Numbered from the stretch's first letter, positions 1 to 13,270 are shown. The stretch is 64,000 nucleotides of DNA from Burkholderiaceae bacterium (GCA_024637155.1 JAGXFR010000041.1:112926-176925); one strand, 5' to 3'. Notes: a model not told the origin generated them from the letters alone. Made by a program: numbers and translations.

Positions 1-31
1 TGAGCTGAATCTTTTTCGCAAAGGACTGCAG

Positions 32-3025
32 ATGACCGCACCCGGACCGGCCGCCGCTGTCGAGGCGCTTGCCAAGAGCTTCGAGCCCGCACAGATCGAG
101 GCGCGCTGGTACCCGAGCTGGGAGGAACGCGGCTATTTCGCGGCCGGCAGTACGCCCGGCGCGAGCGCCTTCTCGATCCAGCTGCCGCCGCCCAACGTCA
201 CGGGCACCCTGCACATGGGACACGCGTTCAACCAGACGATCATGGACGCGCTGACCCGCTATCACCGGATGAAGGGCGACAACACGCTCTGGCTGCCGGG
301 GACGGACCACGCGGGAATCGCGACGCAGATCGTCGTCGAGCGCCAGCTCGACGCACGCGGCGTCTCGCGCCACGACCTCGGTCGCGAGGAATTCATCCGG
401 CAGGTCTGGGAGTGGAAGCAGCAATCCGGTTCGACCATCACACGCCAGATGCGCCGCATGGGCGCCTCGACCGACTGGGCGCTCGAGTACTTCACGATGG
501 ACGATCGGCTCTCGGAGGTCGTGCGCGAAGTCTTCGTCACGCTGCATCGTCAGGGACTGATCTATCGCGGCAAGCGGCTCGTGAACTGGGATCCGGAACT
601 GCTCACGGCGGTCTCCGACCTGGAGGTCATCAGCGAGGAAGAGGAAGGCAAGCTCTGGGAGATTCTCTACCCGCTCACCGACGGCAGCGGGCACCTGTGT
701 GTCGCCACCACGCGTCCCGAAACGATGCTGGGCGACACCGCGGTGATGGTGCACCCCGAGGACGAGCGTTACGCGCAGTTCGTCGGTCGCACGGTGCGCC
801 TGCCGCTCACCGGTGCGACGGATGATGCCGACGCCGTGGCGCCGGCCGGGCACTGGCGCGAAATCCCGGTGATCGCCGACGCCTACGTCGATCGCGCGTT
901 CGGCACGGGGGTCGTCAAGGTCACCCCGGCGCACGACTTCAATGACTACGCGGTGGGGCAGCGCCATGGCCTGCCGATCATCGGGGTGCTGACGCCCGAG
1001 GGAAATCTCAACGAAAACGCCCCGCGACGCTATCAGGGGCTCGACCGTTTCGCGGGACGCGCGAAGGTGGTGGCCGATCTGGAAGCGCTCGGCCTGGTCC
1101 AGTCGGTCAAGGCGCACCGGATGATGGTGCCGCGTGGGGATCGCACCCATTCGGTAATCGAGCCGATGCTCACCGACCAGTGGTTCGTCGCGATGAGCGC
1201 GCCCTCCCCGGCTGATTCGCCGCTGGCGGGCAAGAGCATCACCGCGCGCTCGCTCGAGGTCGTGGCCGACGGTTCGATCCGCTTCGTTCCCGAGAACTGG
1301 CGGGCCACCTACAACCACTGGCTCGAGAACATCCAGGACTGGTGCATCTCGCGCCAGCTCTGGTGGGGTCACCAGATTCCGGCCTGGTACAAGGCCGACG
1401 CCGCCGGCAACCCGATTCACGACGGCACGGTCTTTGTCGCGCGCAGCGCCGACGAGGCGCTTGCGGATGCGCGCGCCAAAGGCTGGGACGGCGCACTGGT
1501 GCGCGACCCCGACGTGCTCGACACCTGGTTCTCGTCGGCGCTGGTGCCCTTCTCGACGCTCGCCGATCGGGATCAGCCGATCGCCGACGGCCGCCCCAAC
1601 ATCCGGCCCGAACTCGCCCAGTACCTGCCCTCGTCGGTGCTGGTCACCGGTTTCGACATCATCTTCTTCTGGGTCGCCCGGATGGTGATGATGACGCTGG
1701 CGTTTGACGGCAGGATTCCGTTCAATGAGGTCTACGTGCACGCGCTGGTGCGCGATGCGGAAGGCCAGAAGATGTCGAAGTCCAAGGGCAACACCCTGGA
1801 CCCGATCGACCTGATCGACGGCATCGGACTCGAGGAACTGGTCGCCAAGCGCACGCAGGGCCTGATGAACCCGAAGCAGGCCGACGCGATCGCGCGACGC
1901 ACCCGCAAGGAGTTCCCGCAGGGGATCGCGCCGCACGGCGCCGACGCGCTGCGCTTCACCTTCGCCTCGCTCGCCACGCCCGGGCGCGACATCAATTTCG
2001 ATCTGAGCCGCTGCGAGGGCTACCGCAACTTCTGCAACAAGCTCTGGAACGCCACGCGCTTCGTGCTGATGAACTGCGAGGGGCACGATTGCGGCTTCAC
2101 CGGAGATCGCGCGGCCGATGCCGCGCAGGCACAGCCCCACCTCGGCGAGCCCGAGCGCTGGATCGTCTCGCGGCTGCAGCGTCTCGAAGCCGAAGTGGCG
2201 CGACACTTCGACGAATACCGCTTCGACCTGGCCGCGCGCGCCACCTACGAATTCGTCTGGAACGAATATTGCGACTGGTACCTCGAACTGGCGAAGGTGC
2301 GCGTCCAGCTCGGCGATGCGGCGAGCCAGCGCGCCACGCGGCACACCCTGCTGGGGGTGCTCGAAACCGTACTGCGACTCGCGCACCCGATCATTCCGTT
2401 CATCACCGAGGAACTCTGGCAGCGGGTCGCACCGCTCGCCCGGCGCTACGGGGCAAGCGGCGTGCAGACGCTTGCCGGCGCCGCCCTCGACGAGGCGCTC
2501 GCGGCCGGGCGCCACTCGCTGATGACCCAGCCCTTCCCCCTGCCGCAACCCGAGCGCATCGATGTCGCGGCGGAGGAGTGGGTGGGACGCTTGCGCGCGA
2601 TGGTCGACGCGTGCCGCGCGCTGCGCGGCGAAATGGGCATCTCACCGGCGCAGCGCCTCGCGCTGGTGGTGGTGGGCGACCGGGCGGAGCTCACCGGCTT
2701 CGCTCCTTATCTCACGGCGCTCGCCAAGCTCTCCGACGTCGAAATCGCCGATGCGCTGCCCGCGGGCTCGGTGGCGCCGGTACAGATCGTCGGGGAATCG
2801 AGCCTGATGCTTCAGGTCGAGATCGACATCGCCGCCGAGCGCGAGCGGCTGGCCCGCGAAGTGGCCCGGATCACCGCAGAGATCGGCAAGGCCGAGGCGA
2901 AGCTCGCGAACGAGAGCTTCGTGGCGCGCGCGCCGGGGGCGGTGGTCGAGCAGGAGCGTGACCGGCTGAGTGGCTTCCACGCAACGCTGGCGAAGCTCGA
3001 GGAGCAGCTTGTCCGACTCGGGTGA
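32..3025 (+). CDS. valS: valyl-tRNA synthetase
   Basis: Cytoplasmic class I aminoacyl-tRNA synthetase that charges tRNA-Val. The 997-residue length fits bacterial ValRS. The ATP-binding signature is present as [13 protein letters not shown] (HMGH at residues 61-64), followed by the long editing (CP1) insertion, and KMSKS is at residues 580-584. The anticodon-binding alpha-helical region follows, and the last ~70 residues form the charged coiled coil typical of ValRS that contacts the tRNA. The start ATG is preceded by AAAGGA at a suitable distance. No upstream partner is visible because the window begins just before the gene. It appears complete and intact. Confidence 0.98.
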   Translation: MTAPGPAAAVEALAKSFEPAQIEARWYPSWEERGYFAAGSTPGASAFSIQLPPPNVTGTLHMGHAFNQTIMDALTRYHRMKGDNTLWLPGTDHAGIATQIVVERQLDARGVSRHDLGREEFIRQVWEWKQQSGSTITRQMRRMGASTDWALEYFTMDDRLSEVVREVFVTLHRQGLIYRGKRLVNWDPELLTAVSDLEVISEEEEGKLWEILYPLTDGSGHLCVATTRPETMLGDTAVMVHPEDERYAQFVGRTVRLPLTGATDDADAVAPAGHWREIPVIADAYVDRAFGTGVVKVTPAHDFNDYAVGQRHGLPIIGVLTPEGNLNENAPRRYQGLDRFAGRAKVVADLEALGLVQSVKAHRMMVPRGDRTHSVIEPMLTDQWFVAMSAPSPADSPLAGKSITARSLEVVADGSIRFVPENWRATYNHWLENIQDWCISRQLWWGHQIPAWYKADAAGNPIHDGTVFVARSADEALADARAKGWDGALVRDPDVLDTWFSSALVPFSTLADRDQPIADGRPNIRPELAQYLPSSVLVTGFDIIFFWVARMVMMTLAFDGRIPFNEVYVHALVRDAEGQKMSKSKGNTLDPIDLIDGIGLEELVAKRTQGLMNPKQADAIARRTRKEFPQGIAPHGADALRFTFASLATPGRDINFDLSRCEGYRNFCNKLWNATRFVLMNCEGHDCGFTGDRAADAAQAQPHLGEPERWIVSRLQRLEAEVARHFDEYRFDLAARATYEFVWNEYCDWYLELAKVRVQLGDAASQRATRHTLLGVLETVLRLAHPIIPFITEELWQRVAPLARRYGASGVQTLAGAALDEALAAGRHSLMTQPFPLPQPERIDVAAEEWVGRLRAMVDACRALRGEMGISPAQRLALVVVGDRAELTGFAPYLTALAKLSDVEIADALPAGSVAPVQIVGESSLMLQVEIDIAAERERLAREVARITAEIGKAEAKLANESFVARAPGAVVEQERDRLSGFHATLAKLEEQLVRLG

Positions 3026-3035
3026 CGAGAACGCA

Positions 3036-3067
3036 ACAACAATGCGGGTACACAACAATGCGGGTAC
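3036..3067. repeat. 16-bp perfect tandem direct repeat after valS
   Basis: The unit ACAACAATGCGGGTAC occurs twice back to back, at 3036-3051 and 3052-3067, just downstream of the valS stop. No function can be assigned. It looks like a simple local duplication in the spacer before the protease gene. Confidence 0.85.
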
Positions 3068-3180
3068 TGTCGCCAAATGGGCGGGAACGGCCTATGCTGA
3101 TCCGCTGTCGGGCCTGTCGGTGAGAAAAAACTGAGAAGAATGCCGTCCGGAGCTTGGGAATCCGTCAAGGAGGAGAGGCG

Positions 3181-4830
3181 ATGATGACGATCCGGAATCT
3201 GCTTCGCGCCGGTTTGCTTGGGGCGATCACGACTGTGCTGGTTGCGTGCGGGAGTGGCGATCTCGAACCCAGCAGCGCGGCGGTCGCGGCGAAAAGTGCC
3301 GCGAGCTCGGCGGCCCAGGGCGGCGCAGGCACTGCGTCTTCGCAGCCGGTCGAATCCGCGAGCGCCCAGACTGCGGCGTCACCCGCCCCGGCAAACGATC
3401 CGCCGGCGACCCATCCGTTCGCCGATTCGCGCCCTGTTCCAGGGCGCTACATCGTGGTGTTCAAGAAGAGCATCGGCAATCCCGCCGCGGAGGCCGCGAA
3501 TGTGATGCGCGGTCGTGGCGGCCAGATTCATCATGTCTACTCGCACGCGCTCAAGGGATTTGCGGCCACCCTTACGGAAGCTGCTCTGCAGGGCATTCGC
3601 AGAAATCCGAATGTCGACTACATCGAGCAGGATCAGACCGTTTCGATCCGTGCCACCACGCAGAACAACGCGACGTGGGGCCTCGACCGGATCGACCAGC
3701 GGGATCTGCCGCTGGACACCGTGTACACCTACAACGCCACCGGCGCGGGTGTGACCGCCTTCATCATCGACACCGGGATCTATGCGGAGCATACGCAATT
3801 CACCGGCCGCCGCGTCGCGGGCTACGACGTGATCGGAGACGCCTTTGCCAACACCGACTGCAACGGCCACGGGACGCACGTCGCGGGCACCGTCGGAGGC
3901 ATGACGTGGGGCGTAGCCAAGGGTGTTAACCTGATTTCGGTTCGAGTGCTCGATTGCAGCGGTTCCGGCTACTGGAGTGGCGTGATCGCGGGTATCAACT
4001 GGGTGGCGAGCAGTTCGTTACGGCCCGCCGTGGCCAACATGTCGCTCGGCGGCGGCTTTTCCACCGCAGTGAATCAGGCCGTTGCAGGCGCGGTGAACTC
4101 GGGCGTCACGATGGTGGTGGCGGCCGGCAACAGCCGGTCCGACGCGTGTCGCTACTCGCCCGCCGCTGAACAGAGCGCCATCACCGTCGGCGCCACGACG
4201 CGGGACGACGCACGCGCTTCGTATTCGAACTGGGGGTCGTGCGTGGACATCTTTGCGCCGGGCAGCGGTATAACTTCCGCGTGGAAAGGCGGCGCTGACG
4301 CATCGAATACGATCAGCGGCACGTCTATGGCGTCTCCGCATGTCGCTGGAGCCGCCGCGCTGGCGCTGCAATACAACACTACCGCGTTGCCGGCGGGCGT
4401 TGCCGCAATCCTGATCGACAACGCAACCGTCAGCCGACTCAGTTCCATCGGCAAGGACTCGCCGAACCTGCTGCTGTACTCGTTGCTCGCTACGGATTCG
4501 GGCTCCGGTACCGAGCCGGGGACAATCACGGTTGCAGTCAGCCTCGACCCAAGCAGCCGAAAGGCCGGCAAGGACGACTGGCGCGCCCGTGTCACCGTGG
4601 CGATCAGCAATGCAGCGGACAGCGCCGCGGTCGCGAACGCAACGGTGTCCGGCGACTTCACGCCGGGGGGGACCGCAAGCTGCCTGACTGGCAGCGACGG
4701 AACGTGCACGCTGAACAGTGATACGATCAGCGACGACTCCACGGACTTCCAGGTACTGCGCGTTGTGGGAACAAATCCCACGTTGACCGCTCCCAGCCCC
4801 CTGCCAGGTATCCAGATCCCGCGACCCTGA
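3181..4830 (+). CDS. secreted S8 (subtilisin/proteinase K-type) serine protease, lipoprotein
   Basis: Predicted 549-residue exported endopeptidase. The N-terminus has a lipoprotein signal with lipobox LVAC, so the mature protein is probably anchored by a lipidated Cys. An Ala/Ser-rich linker follows, then an inhibitor I9 propeptide (from RYIVVFKKS to YIEQDQTVS), then the S8 catalytic domain. The triad is clear: Asp197 in FIIDTG, His230 in GHGTHVAG and Ser382 in GTSMASPHVAG. A C-terminal Ig-like region of ~110 residues containing a Cys pair follows the catalytic domain. The start at 3181 is chosen because AAGGAGGAG lies just upstream. A strong terminator follows, so it is probably monocistronic. 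The substrate is unknown. Confidence 0.94.
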   Translation: MMTIRNLLRAGLLGAITTVLVACGSGDLEPSSAAVAAKSAASSAAQGGAGTASSQPVESASAQTAASPAPANDPPATHPFADSRPVPGRYIVVFKKSIGNPAAEAANVMRGRGGQIHHVYSHALKGFAATLTEAALQGIRRNPNVDYIEQDQTVSIRATTQNNATWGLDRIDQRDLPLDTVYTYNATGAGVTAFIIDTGIYAEHTQFTGRRVAGYDVIGDAFANTDCNGHGTHVAGTVGGMTWGVAKGVNLISVRVLDCSGSGYWSGVIAGINWVASSSLRPAVANMSLGGGFSTAVNQAVAGAVNSGVTMVVAAGNSRSDACRYSPAAEQSAITVGATTRDDARASYSNWGSCVDIFAPGSGITSAWKGGADASNTISGTSMASPHVAGAAALALQYNTTALPAGVAAILIDNATVSRLSSIGKDSPNLLLYSLLATDSGSGTEPGTITVAVSLDPSSRKAGKDDWRARVTVAISNAADSAAVANATVSGDFTPGGTASCLTGSDGTCTLNSDTISDDSTDFQVLRVVGTNPTLTAPSPLPGIQIPRP

Positions 4831-4844
4831 CCGGCTTCACGCCA

Positions 4845-4878
4845 ACGCCCCGGCCTTTAAACCGGGGCGTTTTTCTTT
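4845..4878 (+). terminator. rho-independent terminator after the S8 protease gene
   Basis: ACGCCCCGG pairs with CCGGGGCGT across a short T/A-rich loop, and the stem is followed directly by TTTTCTTT. This is a textbook intrinsic terminator 15 bases after the stop codon. Confidence 0.93.
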
Positions 4879-4984
4879 GCCGTGACGCGCGGGCGCAGTA
4901 CTTGGCCGATTCGCGTCCGGCCCGCGCGGGCCGCCGCCATCGCCACGCCGACGGCGAACCCGCACCCGGGTTCCCCGCCGCCGG

Positions 4985-5224
4985 TCACCGCCGCTTCAGA
5001 TAGAAGGTCCAGTTCTTCTCGCCCCGCTCGACCTGCAGCAGTTCGTGCCCGGTCTGCCTGGCGAAGACCTCGAAGTCTTTGCGCGACCCGGGGTCGGTCG
5101 AGATGATCTTCAGCACCTGACCGCTTGGCAGGTCGGCCAGCGCCTTCTTCGCACGCAGGATCGGCAGCGGGCAATTCAGCCCGCTTGCGTCCACTTCACG
5201 ATCAAATCCGATGCTCTCGCTCAT
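4985..5224 (-). CDS. TusA/SirA-family sulfur-carrier protein
   Basis: Small cytoplasmic protein of 79 residues from the chosen start. It has the TusA fold signature: the CPxP motif in LDASGLNCPLPIL-type context (here DASGLNCPLPILRAKKAL), where the Cys carries persulfide sulfur, then a DPGSRKDF loop and a hydrophobic C-terminal strand. Family members pass sulfur to tRNA thiolation, molybdenum cofactor enzymes or sulfur oxidation. Which of these applies here cannot be told. The start at 5224 is preferred over 5239 because GGGAG sits eight bases before that ATG. It lies downstream of alaS and an MFS gene on the same strand, with about 60 bases between it and the MFS gene end. Confidence 0.88.
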   Translation of the reverse strand: MSESIGFDREVDASGLNCPLPILRAKKALADLPSGQVLKIISTDPGSRKDFEVFARQTGHELLQVERGEKNWTFYLKRR

Positions 5225-5285
5225 GCGCACTGCTCCCATTGCCTAAGGCGCCACGGGGCGCTTTCCTTGCCCGCGCTTCCGGCGC

Positions 5286-6476
5286 TCACTGCCGCCGCCA
5301 TCCACGCCACGCACCCCAGCCGATCAACCCGGAAAAGCCCCAGAAGAGCGGCGCAAACATCAGCGGTCCACCCAACATGAGACCGAGAAAACTGCCGACG
5401 CTGCCGAAGGCCACGGGCAGCGCCGTCTGCGTCGCAGCGATCAATGTCTGGCGCACGCCCGCCGCCTCGCCGATGCGCCCGGGCGGCGCGTGCCGGTGCA
5501 GCAGCGACATCACCATCGGCTGGCCGCAGCCCAGCCCGAGTCCGAGCACGAAGGACAGCGCCATCAGCACGCTCGCCTGCGACGGCAGCGGATAGGCGGC
5601 GAACACCAGCGCGGCGATGATCTGCGCGACGGTGATCACCCGCCACTCGCTGATGCCGCGGGTGATGATCGGCAACGCGAGGCGCACGACGAAGGTCGCC
5701 GCCCCGAAGGAGGCCAGCACCTGCCCGATCTGCGACGGCGAGAGCCCGATTCGCGCTCCGTGGATCGGCACCAGAAACAGATGCACGTCCCAGGCCGAGG
5801 ACAGCAATACGACGGCCACGAAGAGCCGGCGCAGCTCGGGCACCTGAAGCAGCGCGAAAGCGCTGACCTTGATCTCGGGCTCGAGGGACGGTGCGCGCAC
5901 CTGCGTCGGAAAGCGCCACCGCAGGTAGAGCAGCAGCCCGGCCACCGCCGCGATCCCGCCGGCGACCAGGAACGATGTGCGAAAGCCGCCATACTCGATC
6001 GCGTAGCCGGCGATCAGCGGCCCGACGAATCCCGAGATCGAGAAGGCGACGGCCAGTCGACCGAAGTTGCGGGTGACGCCGGTCGCGTCGGAGCGGTCCG
6101 CGAGTGCCTCGCCGGTGAGCTTCTGCAGCGGAAGGTGCACGAGCAGGAAGCCCAGCCCGACCGTCGTGCTCGAAACGTAGAGCGACATCAGTTCCTGCTG
6201 GAGCGCCGGCGCGGCGGTGCCCAGCGCCAGCAGCGAGAAACCGATCAGCATCGGAATTCGGGTGCCGCCCCGGTCCATCCAGCGTCCGGCGATCACCGCC
6301 GCGAGCATCGGGAAGAACGAATAGAGCGCCAGCAGCATGCCGACCACCAGGGTCGGCGCCCCCCACTGGATTGCGGCCAGCGTGACGCTGATGCGGCTCG
6401 CGGCGAACGCCGTGTGCGAGAGCACCGCGAGCGCGAGAATCGCGCCCATGCGGCCCGGAGCGATCAGCGCGGCCAA
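5286..6476 (-). CDS. MFS transporter
   Basis: Inner-membrane major facilitator superfamily permease of about 396 residues with roughly 12 hydrophobic segments. The loop GRWMDRGG after the second segment matches the MFS signature between TM2 and TM3. The substrate cannot be predicted. The start is uncertain. A TTG at 6476 lies directly after the alaS stop and gives a normal short leader before TM1. The first ATG, at 6449, would begin almost inside TM1. Neither has a strong ribosome site, so translation is probably coupled to alaS. The protein is Ala/Leu-rich and appears intact. Confidence 0.87.
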   Translation of the reverse strand: MAALIAPGRMGAILALAVLSHTAFAASRISVTLAAIQWGAPTLVVGMLLALYSFFPMLAAVIAGRWMDRGGTRIPMLIGFSLLALGTAAPALQQELMSLYVSSTTVGLGFLLVHLPLQKLTGEALADRSDATGVTRNFGRLAVAFSISGFVGPLIAGYAIEYGGFRTSFLVAGGIAAVAGLLLYLRWRFPTQVRAPSLEPEIKVSAFALLQVPELRRLFVAVVLLSSAWDVHLFLVPIHGARIGLSPSQIGQVLASFGAATFVVRLALPIITRGISEWRVITVAQIIAALVFAAYPLPSQASVLMALSFVLGLGLGCGQPMVMSLLHRHAPPGRIGEAAGVRQTLIAATQTALPVAFGSVGSFLGLMLGGPLMFAPLFWGFSGLIGWGAWRGWRRQ

Positions 6477-6478
6477 AG

Positions 6479-9127
<2,649 letters not shown>

Positions 9128-9291
9128 GGTGGCACCGCGGATGGAACGCAACTTTTCATTTTACCCAATGCGCGTGGCGTGAAACGGCGAAATCGCCGCG
9201 AGTGTCCATCGCTCGAAGCGGACATCGTCCCCGCGAGACGCGTTTCGCGCGAGAATTGCCCTTTCCCACCTCTCTCGCGCGCCTCCCCACG

Positions 9292-10524
9292 ATGCCCAGC
9301 CCCCTCGACTCGATCCGCGTCCTCGACCTCACCCGCGTGCTTGCCGGACCGTGGTGCGCCCAGAATCTCGCGGATCTCGGCGCCGACGTGATCAAGATCG
9401 AGCGCCCCGGCGCAGGCGACGACACGCGCAGCTGGGGGCCGCCGTTTCTCAAGGATCGCGACGGGAACGACACCACCGACGCCGCCTACTATCTCGCGGC
9501 CAACCGCGGCAAGCGCTCGGTGACGATCGACATCTCCGGCGCGCCCGGACAGCAGGCGATCCGCGAACTGGCGCTGCACTGCGACGTCGTGCTGGAGAAC
9601 TTCAAGGTCGGGCAGCTTGCCGGCTACGGGCTCGACTACGCGAGCCTGCGGGCGGTGAACCCGCGACTGGTCTACTGCTCGATCACCGGATTCGGGCAGG
9701 ACGGACCGTGGGCGCAGCGCCCCGGCTACGACTTCATCATCCAGGGCCTGGGCGGGCTGATGTCGCTCACCGGCGAGGCCGACGACCAACCGGGCGGCGG
9801 CCCACAGAAGGTGGGCGTCGCGGTCTCCGACCTGATGACCGGCATGTACGCGACCCAGGCCGTGCTGGCCGCCCTGCTGCACCGCGAGCGCACCGGGGAG
9901 GGCCAGTTCATCGATCTGGCGCTGCTCGACGTGCAGGTGGCGATGCTCGCGAACATGAACACCAACTACCTGGTGAGCGGCGAGCCGCCCCGGCGCTGGG
10001 GCAACGCGCACCCGAACATCGTTCCCTACCAGACCTTCAAGACATCCGACCGGTGGATCATCGTGGCCGTCGGCAACGACGGACAGTACCGGCGCTTCTG
10101 CGAGATCGGCGGCTGCCCCGAGCTGGTCAGCGACCCGCGCTTCGCGCGCAACGCGGGGCGCGTGCGCAACCGCGAGGCGCTCATCGCCCTGCTCGTGCCG
10201 ATGATGGCTGCACAACCGGCAGATTACTGGCTCGAACGCCTCGAGGCCGCCGGCGTCCCCTGCGGCCCGATCAACGATCTCGACCAGGTATTTCGCAACC
10301 CGCAGGTGCGCGCGCGCGGGCTGCGCATCGACGTGCCGCGCGAGGACGCCGGGCCGGTGCCGCTGGTGGGCTCGCCGATGCGCTTCTCGGCCACGCCGGT
10401 GAGCTACCGCCGTGCGCCCCCCCGGCTCGGCGAGCACACCAACGAGGTGCTCGGCGAGATCCTCGGCTACGACGCGGCACAGATTGCCGCGGTGATGGCG
10501 GACCCGGGCCGTGAATCCGCCTGA
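9292..10524 (+). CDS. class III CoA-transferase (CaiB/BaiF family)
   Basis: A 410-residue cytoplasmic enzyme of the family that moves CoA between carboxylic acids through an aspartyl thioester. The N-terminus LDLTRVLAGPWC and the following DLGADVIKIERP are hallmark family motifs, and the region around SITGFGQDGP and YDFIIQG is typical too. The substrate (for example succinyl, glutaryl or other acids) is not evident. The start ATG at 9292 gives the usual N-terminus. Its 3' end overlaps the histidine kinase by 14 bases, so CoA-transferase, kinase and regulator are probably one transcript. Confidence 0.93.
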   Translation: MPSPLDSIRVLDLTRVLAGPWCAQNLADLGADVIKIERPGAGDDTRSWGPPFLKDRDGNDTTDAAYYLAANRGKRSVTIDISGAPGQQAIRELALHCDVVLENFKVGQLAGYGLDYASLRAVNPRLVYCSITGFGQDGPWAQRPGYDFIIQGLGGLMSLTGEADDQPGGGPQKVGVAVSDLMTGMYATQAVLAALLHRERTGEGQFIDLALLDVQVAMLANMNTNYLVSGEPPRRWGNAHPNIVPYQTFKTSDRWIIVAVGNDGQYRRFCEIGGCPELVSDPRFARNAGRVRNREALIALLVPMMAAQPADYWLERLEAAGVPCGPINDLDQVFRNPQVRARGLRIDVPREDAGPVPLVGSPMRFSATPVSYRRAPPRLGEHTNEVLGEILGYDAAQIAAVMADPGRESA

Positions 10525-12547
10525 ACTCGCGCGCCGGAGCACGGACAAAGCGCCGATCGGGCCCTGGGCCGTGCCCACGTTCCCGGCGCGCTCGCACTGG
10601 CTCACCGCGACCATCGTCGTGCTGCTCGGCGCGCTGCTCGCCACCACGCTCTGGCTGGCGCGCGAGAACGAGCGCAACGAGAAGCAGGAGGCGCTGCAGC
10701 ACGCCAGCATGGCGGCGGTCATGTCGATCCGCACCCGGCTCGCCGAGACCGAGCAGGCGCTGCGCGGTCTCGCCGCGGAACTGCGTGGCGCCGGCGACGA
10801 CGCGCGCTTTGCCGCGGTGGCCACGGAACTCGTCGCCAACAATCCGGCGCTGCTGCGCATCGAACGCCGCGCCGGCGGCGAACTGATCGCCGCCGCGGAC
10901 GCGCCGCAGCCCCGCGCGCGCCTGGGCGCCGCGCGGCGCGCCGGTCTCGGCTTCGACACACAGATCGCGCTGGCGGCCTCGCGCGGTGCCGATCGCCTCG
11001 CCTATTCGCGGCCCTACCCCGTCCAGATACCCGGCGAATTGCCGTTCGCGGTGACCGAACTCGCGGTTCCCGTCGACGGCGAGCGCCGCGGCACGCTGCT
11101 GGCGATCTACGCGCTCGAGCGGATTCTCGAGCACTTCGCTCCGCCCGAATTCCTGGCCGCTCACGAAGTCACCCTGAGCGAACTCGACGGTTCGACGCTG
11201 GCGCGCGCGGCCTCGGGCGTGCGCGGCGCCGGCGTATACCGGGCGACGGCGCCGCTCGAACTCGCCGGGGGGCGCTCGATCTCGCTGCGCGCCGACAGCC
11301 GCGCGGGCGAGCCGAGGTTCATTCCCAACCTGCTCGCGGCGATGCTGGTGGCGGCCATTGCCGCACTCGCCATCATCGGCGTCCTGCTCAGCCGTCACGG
11401 ACACCTGCGCGCACGCACCGAACGCGCGCTGCGCGACCAGTACACCTTTCGCAAGGCCATGGAGGATTCGCTGGTCACGGGCCTGCGCGCGCGCGATCGC
11501 GACGGGGTGATCACCTACGTCAACCCCGCCTTTTGCGCGATGACCGGATACGACGCCGAGGAGTTGATCGGGTGCCGCGCGCCCATGCCCTACTGGGTGA
11601 AGGACACCGAGGTCGACCCGGAGCGCAGCCAGACCCTGTTTCCGGCTGGCGACGATCTGCGCCAGGGATTCGAGACCGTCTTTCGGCGCAAGAGCGGCGA
11701 GCACTTCCCGGTGCTGATCTTCGAGGCCCCGCTGATCGACGAGCGCAGCGAACAGGCGGGCTGGATGGGCTCGATTCTCGACATCAGCGAGCAGAAGCGC
11801 ATCGAGGAACTGAGCCGGCGGCAGGAAGAGAAGCTGCACCAGAACGCGCGCATGGCGCTGCTCGGCGAAGTGGCTTCGTCGCTCTCGCACGAACTCAACC
11901 AGCCGCTCGCCGCGATCAACGGCTATGCGACGGCCTGCCGCAACCTTCTCGAGACCGGAAAGACGGCCGATCTGGACGTCGCACTCGCGCGCATCCGCAC
12001 GCAGTCCGAGCGCGCCGGACTGGTAATCCGCAGCGTCAACGACTTTGTGCGCAGCCGCAAGCTCGATCGCGCCGAGGTGGACCTCGCGGAATTGCTGCAC
12101 GCGCTCGAGCCCCTGATCGAACTGCAGGGGCGCAAGTTCGACGTGCGCCTCGCCTGGTCCGCGCAGCCCGGCGCCCGGGTGCTCGCCGATCGCACCTTGC
12201 TCGAGCAGGTGATCCTGAACCTGACCCGCAACGCGGTGGAGTCGATGGAGCATACCGATCCCGAACAACGGCTGCTCGAGATCGAGGTCACGCGCAACAC
12301 GCACGACGGCGAGGAAGACAAGGTGGAAATCGCCGTGCTCGACCACGGTCCCGGCGTCGCGCCGCAGGCACGCGCGCAGCTGTTCAGCGCCTTCTTCAGC
12401 ACCAAGGAGCAGGGCCTGGGCATCGGACTGAGCCTGTGCCGCTCGGTGGTCGAGAAGCACGGCGGTCAGTTGCGCTATGCCGAGCGCCCCGGCGGCGGCG
12501 CGCGATTCAGCGCTACCATTGCAGCGATCCCCACCGAGACGCCATGA
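10511..12547 (+). CDS. membrane PAS-domain sensor histidine kinase
   Basis: A 678-residue sensor kinase. Order: TM1 (about residues 30-55), an extracytoplasmic sensor of ~230 residues, TM2 (near FIPNLLAAMLVAAIAAL), a PAS domain (VNPAFCAMTGYDAEELIG), HisKA with phospho-acceptor His460 in SHELNQPLAAINGY, and HATPase with NAVESM, DHGPGVAP and GLGIGLSL. The architecture resembles the FixL/DctS group of NtrY-like kinases. The GTG start overlaps the CoA-transferase gene, and the stop overlaps the next gene as ATGA, so it is co-translated with the response regulator. The ligand is unknown. The metabolic neighbours suggest a carboxylic acid or its CoA ester, which is inference. Confidence 0.94.
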   Translation: MNPPELARRSTDKAPIGPWAVPTFPARSHWLTATIVVLLGALLATTLWLARENERNEKQEALQHASMAAVMSIRTRLAETEQALRGLAAELRGAGDDARFAAVATELVANNPALLRIERRAGGELIAAADAPQPRARLGAARRAGLGFDTQIALAASRGADRLAYSRPYPVQIPGELPFAVTELAVPVDGERRGTLLAIYALERILEHFAPPEFLAAHEVTLSELDGSTLARAASGVRGAGVYRATAPLELAGGRSISLRADSRAGEPRFIPNLLAAMLVAAIAALAIIGVLLSRHGHLRARTERALRDQYTFRKAMEDSLVTGLRARDRDGVITYVNPAFCAMTGYDAEELIGCRAPMPYWVKDTEVDPERSQTLFPAGDDLRQGFETVFRRKSGEHFPVLIFEAPLIDERSEQAGWMGSILDISEQKRIEELSRRQEEKLHQNARMALLGEVASSLSHELNQPLAAINGYATACRNLLETGKTADLDVALARIRTQSERAGLVIRSVNDFVRSRKLDRAEVDLAELLHALEPLIELQGRKFDVRLAWSAQPGARVLADRTLLEQVILNLTRNAVESMEHTDPEQRLLEIEVTRNTHDGEEDKVEIAVLDHGPGVAPQARAQLFSAFFSTKEQGLGIGLSLCRSVVEKHGGQLRYAERPGGGARFSATIAAIPTETP

Positions 12548-13212
12548 GCACCAGCCCGCCGCGCAGCGCCGCGCGCAGCCCAACGGTTTACATCGTCGAC
12601 GACGAGCCGGTCGTCGCCGAGGCGCTCGCCTTCCTGCTCGAGTCGCGCGGGCTCCCCAGCGAGCGCTTCGACAGCGGCGAATCGTTCTGGGCCGTGGTCA
12701 GCGCGCGCGCCGAATGGGGCGACGTGCCGGGCTGCGTGCTCCTCGACGTGCGCATGCGCAGCATGTCCGGGATCGAGGTCTTCGAGCGCCTGTTGCGGCG
12801 CCACCCCGACCTGCCGGTGCCGGTGATCTTCCTCACCGGGCACGGCGACATCCCGATCGCCGTGGAAGCGCTCAAGCGCGGGGCATTCGATTTTTTCGAG
12901 AAACCCTTCGCGGACAACCGCCTGGTCGATCGCGTCGCGCAGGCCATCGCGGAATCGCGACTGCGCATCGCCACCCGGCAGACCACGGCCGATCTGGACA
13001 GCCGGCTCGCGCGCTTGAGCGCGCGGGAGCGCTCGGTGATGCGTCTGATCCTCGCTGGCCAGCTCAACAAACTGATCGCCGCCGAACTGGGGATCAGCAT
13101 GCGCACCGTCGAGGTGCACCGCTCCAATGTCTTCACCAAGATGGGCGTGCGCAACGCAGTCGATCTCGCGCGGCTCTTCGAGGTCACCGGCCTGCCCCCG
13201 GACGAGGACTGA
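12544..13212 (+). CDS. FixJ/DctR-type response regulator (receiver + LuxR HTH)
   Basis: A 222-residue DNA-binding regulator, cognate partner of the kinase it overlaps by four bases. The receiver domain has the acidic pair in YIVDDEP, the phosphorylation site Asp68 in LLDVRM, the TGHGD switch and the EKPF lysine. The C-terminal LuxR/GerE helix-turn-helix (LSARERSVMRLI through GISMRTVEVHRSNVFTKM) is complete. Targets are unknown. The adjacent CoA-transferase and dehydrogenase genes are natural candidates. Confidence 0.95.
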   Translation: MSTSPPRSAARSPTVYIVDDEPVVAEALAFLLESRGLPSERFDSGESFWAVVSARAEWGDVPGCVLLDVRMRSMSGIEVFERLLRRHPDLPVPVIFLTGHGDIPIAVEALKRGAFDFFEKPFADNRLVDRVAQAIAESRLRIATRQTTADLDSRLARLSARERSVMRLILAGQLNKLIAAELGISMRTVEVHRSNVFTKMGVRNAVDLARLFEVTGLPPDED

Positions 13213-13270
13213 AGACGCTGCGGTATCCTTCCCCGATCGCAACTCCGCATTCCACGCAGGCACCTACACC

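Noticed and set aside
4919..4932. 14-bp GC palindrome GGCCCGCGCGGGCC near the TusA-like gene.
   Set aside because: Short pure G/C palindromes are expected often in such a GC-rich sequence; no T tract or gene spacing supports a function.
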